DNA of 64,000 nt from JAPLIS01 sp963719415 (GTDB lineage Bacteria > Babelota > Babeliae > Babelales > Vermiphilaceae): positions 620,001 to 684,000 of the forward strand of contig OY970383.1 of NCBI GenBank assembly GCA_963719415.1. Direction: 5' to 3'. The notes below the pieces were generated by a model. It was not told the DNA's origin, ran no database searches, and saw only the letters and a program-made list of their open reading frames with translations. Made by a program: the position numbers and the translations under genes. Shown here piece by piece: positions 62,225-64,000 of the stretch; the stretch's first letter is position 1; each line of letters begins with the position of its first letter.

Positions 62225-63445
62225 CTAGAGACTAAGCCTTACTAATAAACTAGCAAGTTGGTCATCTCTATCTACCACTTCTTCCGTCACCCCAAACGCA
62301 TCCCTAGCCAAATTCATAACAATAGACTCTCGTTCAGATTTTGCTAATCTACGGGTAATTGGCTGTGATTTACGGCATCTAGCGGGCAATTCAACTGCTC
62401 CCGAAAGATTTACTGGCTTAACTACCTGCTCGAAGGCAACTGATTGCTGCCTAGTTACTTGCCTAATTACGTGCGGTTTATGTCTAGCTGATTGCTTCGT
62501 TACCAGCTTAGCCGATTGCTCAACTGCCGGCTTAACAACCACTTCGCACTTGCTTAATTGTCTAGTTGCAGGCTTAACGGCAACTGAGTGCTGCTTAATT
62601 AATTGATTAGTAGCTTGTGGTTGGTGCGCTGTTAATTTCTCGATTGCCGGCTTAGCAGAGTTACGTCTAACTTTTTTTTTAACCTGTGATTTCCACCGAG
62701 CTGGTCGATTTTTTAAGTACAACAATTTTTGAGAACCGGGAAGATTTAAATCTACACTTACAAAAACTCGCTTACTTTCTTTGTCTTCAACTTCAAATGC
62801 ACCTGCTGGCGGGTTTTGAAGACAAACTGCTTGCATTCTTCCAATTGTTTCCTGCCATAGCACCTCATGCCGATTATCAGCAGCTGCCTGCTTAGCTTTT
62901 TTTTTTCTTATCTTATTATCGGCCAAAAACAATACTGGATCACATTCTTCTTTAAAGGTAAATATTTTTTTTTGCTTTTTCAGCCATCTTCGATACCCTT
63001 CCTCCCCTTCAAACCCTTGTGCTTTTGCCTCTTGACGTGCCCTTTTTTGCTTTTCTTTCTTTTCTTCTCTTAGCTCTCTCCTTACTCTTTGCCTTAGCAT
63101 TTCTTTTGCCATCGCCTTTCTTTTTATAAGCGGCAAAATAGGAAAAATGGTTGCAACAGTAGCTAGCAACTCACGTGCTTCAACAGTATAACGACCAATC
63201 TCCTCGTTATGCTTACGAAAAACCTCTGCAAGGGGATTTTCAAGTCCAACATTTTCTCCGATTTGCAATTGACAAACCCCAGCCTGTAACGAATTATATA
63301 CTCGCCGCTTACTTATGTTAGGTGCATAAAAACTGTTCTCAAAACTAGCATAAGAATTGCTGACTAATCCAAAAAACATTCCCACGAGTATAAAATTTTT
63401 ATAAAAAAATATTTGTTTATTCTTTAACGCTCTGTTACTTAGCAC
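62225..63445 (-). CDS. Secreted basic protein with a repetitive C-terminal region
   Basis: The 406-residue protein starts at GTG 63445 (AGGA upstream), and the N-terminus ML-x-x-R-x-LKN-x-x-F is shared with the next gene upstream. The signal peptide ends near SNSYA. A Lys/Arg/Glu-rich helical section (KEMLRQRVRRELREEKKE) follows. The last 150 residues hold degenerate repeats of the form VKPA-x-x-QL-x-K/H. Overall strongly basic. No recognised family; nucleic-acid or acidic-protein binding is possible from charge. Confidence 0.6.
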   Translation of the reverse strand: MLSNRALKNKQIFFYKNFILVGMFFGLVSNSYASFENSFYAPNISKRRVYNSLQAGVCQLQIGENVGLENPLAEVFRKHNEEIGRYTVEARELLATVATIFPILPLIKRKAMAKEMLRQRVRRELREEKKEKQKRARQEAKAQGFEGEEGYRRWLKKQKKIFTFKEECDPVLFLADNKIRKKKAKQAAADNRHEVLWQETIGRMQAVCLQNPPAGAFEVEDKESKRVFVSVDLNLPGSQKLLYLKNRPARWKSQVKKKVRRNSAKPAIEKLTAHQPQATNQLIKQHSVAVKPATRQLSKCEVVVKPAVEQSAKLVTKQSARHKPHVIRQVTRQQSVAFEQVVKPVNLSGAVELPARCRKSQPITRRLAKSERESIVMNLARDAFGVTEEVVDRDDQLASLLVRLSL

Positions 63446-63507
63446 ATCAATCCTATTAAATATTACGTTATTTTTTTAATTTCTTGTTACCAATATTGTT
63501 TTAATTT

Positions 63508-63912
63508 TTAGCGTATTCCGTATCTCGCTTTTTCTTCTTTCCAGCCCTCAAAATCATCTGCTTGAGAGATTCTTATATGTAAGTTCGAAAAACCAAAAAA
63601 GCCCTTTCTTTTTCGTCTGCCCCTATTTTTCAAAAACAATGCAAACCCCCGTTCTAATTGAACACTAAAATCTACTACTGGACCATTGTTATGTGCTTGT
63701 CCATTCCAGTATTCCTTTACTGAGTGCTGCGTAACTTTTTTTTGAAGTTGTTGCAAAGATCCTGACCTACTTAAAACCTTGCCTCGCACACTATCAGTTC
63801 GAATTAACTCGCAAGCAGATAAACCATTTGCTATAAGACTAAACATGATCGTGAAAATATATTTTTTATTAAAAAAATTTCGTCTATTTTTTAAAACTCT
63901 TTTATCTAGCAT
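63508..63912 (-). CDS. Small secreted basic protein
   Basis: The 134-residue protein starts at ATG 63912 with AGGATTTAC upstream. The signal peptide runs through ML..RVLKN...FN to NGLSA, and the first mature residue is Cys. The remainder is Arg/Lys-rich (KNRGRRKRKGFFG) and ends in a Trp/Glu motif (FEGWKEEKARYGIR). The N-terminus shares pattern with the gene at 62225-63445; the two are separated by about 60 bases, probably one transcript. Confidence 0.6.
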   Translation of the reverse strand: MLDKRVLKNRRNFFNKKYIFTIMFSLIANGLSACELIRTDSVRGKVLSRSGSLQQLQKKVTQHSVKEYWNGQAHNNGPVVDFSVQLERGFALFLKNRGRRKRKGFFGFSNLHIRISQADDFEGWKEEKARYGIR

Positions 63913-63949
63913 GTAAATCCTGTTGTCTATGGAACTATGTTTTTAATTT

Positions 63950-64000
63950 TTATTCTTCAAAGTTAATATCAGAATCTAAGTCTGATTCTGAATCTTCTGA
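63950..64000 (-). CDS. C-terminus of a further protein (partial, runs off the right edge)
   Basis: In the minus-strand frame the edge encodes SEDSESDLDSDINFEE and stops at 63950. This is an acidic Ser/Asp/Glu tail, as in several exported proteins here. It lies 37 bases upstream of the next gene on the strand. The rest of the gene is beyond the window. Confidence 0.4.
   Translation of the reverse strand, partial: SEDSESDLDSDINFEE

Noticed and set aside
1..64000. tRNA, rRNA, tmRNA or known riboswitches
   Set aside because: I read the intergenic regions for cloverleaf arms, GTTCGA-type T-loops and GC-rich structured blocks and saw none. A covariance-model scan would be needed to exclude them fully.
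1..64000. Insertion sequences or phage
   Set aside because: No DDE or serine/tyrosine recombinase, terminal inverted repeats with target duplications, or structural phage genes were seen. The Rpn-type protein is the only transposase-like gene, and it has no flanking repeats.

Overview
The window looks like part of the chromosome of a low-GC, Gram-negative, host-associated bacterium, most plausibly a member of Candidatus Dependentiae (TM6/Babeliae). I infer this from gene content and style, not from a marker tree. Few metabolic genes are present. There are many Sec-secreted proteins of unknown function, eukaryote-like domains (PP2C phosphatase, RING finger, ankyrin-like repeats), Asn/Gln/Lys-rich insertions inside housekeeping enzymes, and many lineage-specific tandem paralogues. 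I see no rRNA, tRNA or CRISPR array.

Layout. 1-3 kb: a polymorphic-toxin-like locus. A secreted Hint-domain protein overlaps a downstream immunity-like gene (ATGA junction), and two decayed immunity copies lie upstream. 3-9 kb: AAA-ATPase/nuclease, MerR regulator with a decayed SRPBCC neighbour, DJ-1-like protein, 5'-truncated ComEC-like gene, isochorismatase-type hydrolase. 9-16 kb: secreted unknowns, a single-chain transketolase, a secreted PP2C phosphatase, an ankyrin-like protein. 16-28.6 kb: the housekeeping block, with rho (long Gln-rich N-terminus), secF, rpmA, polA, murE, an AGCS alanine/sodium symporter and ruvX. 28.7-30 kb: three tandem small secreted proteins with Cys-rich tails. 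30-39.2 kb: nine consecutive genes on one strand for signal-peptide-bearing glycosyltransferase-like proteins, six of them tandem paralogues, one split by a T9 frameshift. 39-47 kb: DUF4143 ATPase, ABC exporter, CPT-like kinase, secreted alpha/beta hydrolase, APC permease. 47-51.4 kb: two tandem secreted giant coiled-coil genes, one split by a frameshift. 51.7-53.1 kb: two tandem secreted RING-finger proteins. 53.3-55.5 kb: a complete polar amino-acid ABC importer. 55.6-64 kb: Rpn-type nuclease, PilO-like protein, M23 peptidase, a second alpha/beta-hydrolase-like protein with Cys at the nucleophile, and several secreted basic or coiled-coil unknowns.

How it fits together. Amino acids are probably imported (ABC importer, AGCS and APC permeases), peptidoglycan is still made and remodelled (murE, M23), and much of the accessory DNA is devoted to exported proteins that could act on the host. 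The most notable candidates are the secreted RING pair, the secreted glycosyltransferase array, the Cys-tail family, and the Hint toxin whose Hint domain lacks the N-terminal Cys. Family assignments come from motif recognition by eye; no database search was run.
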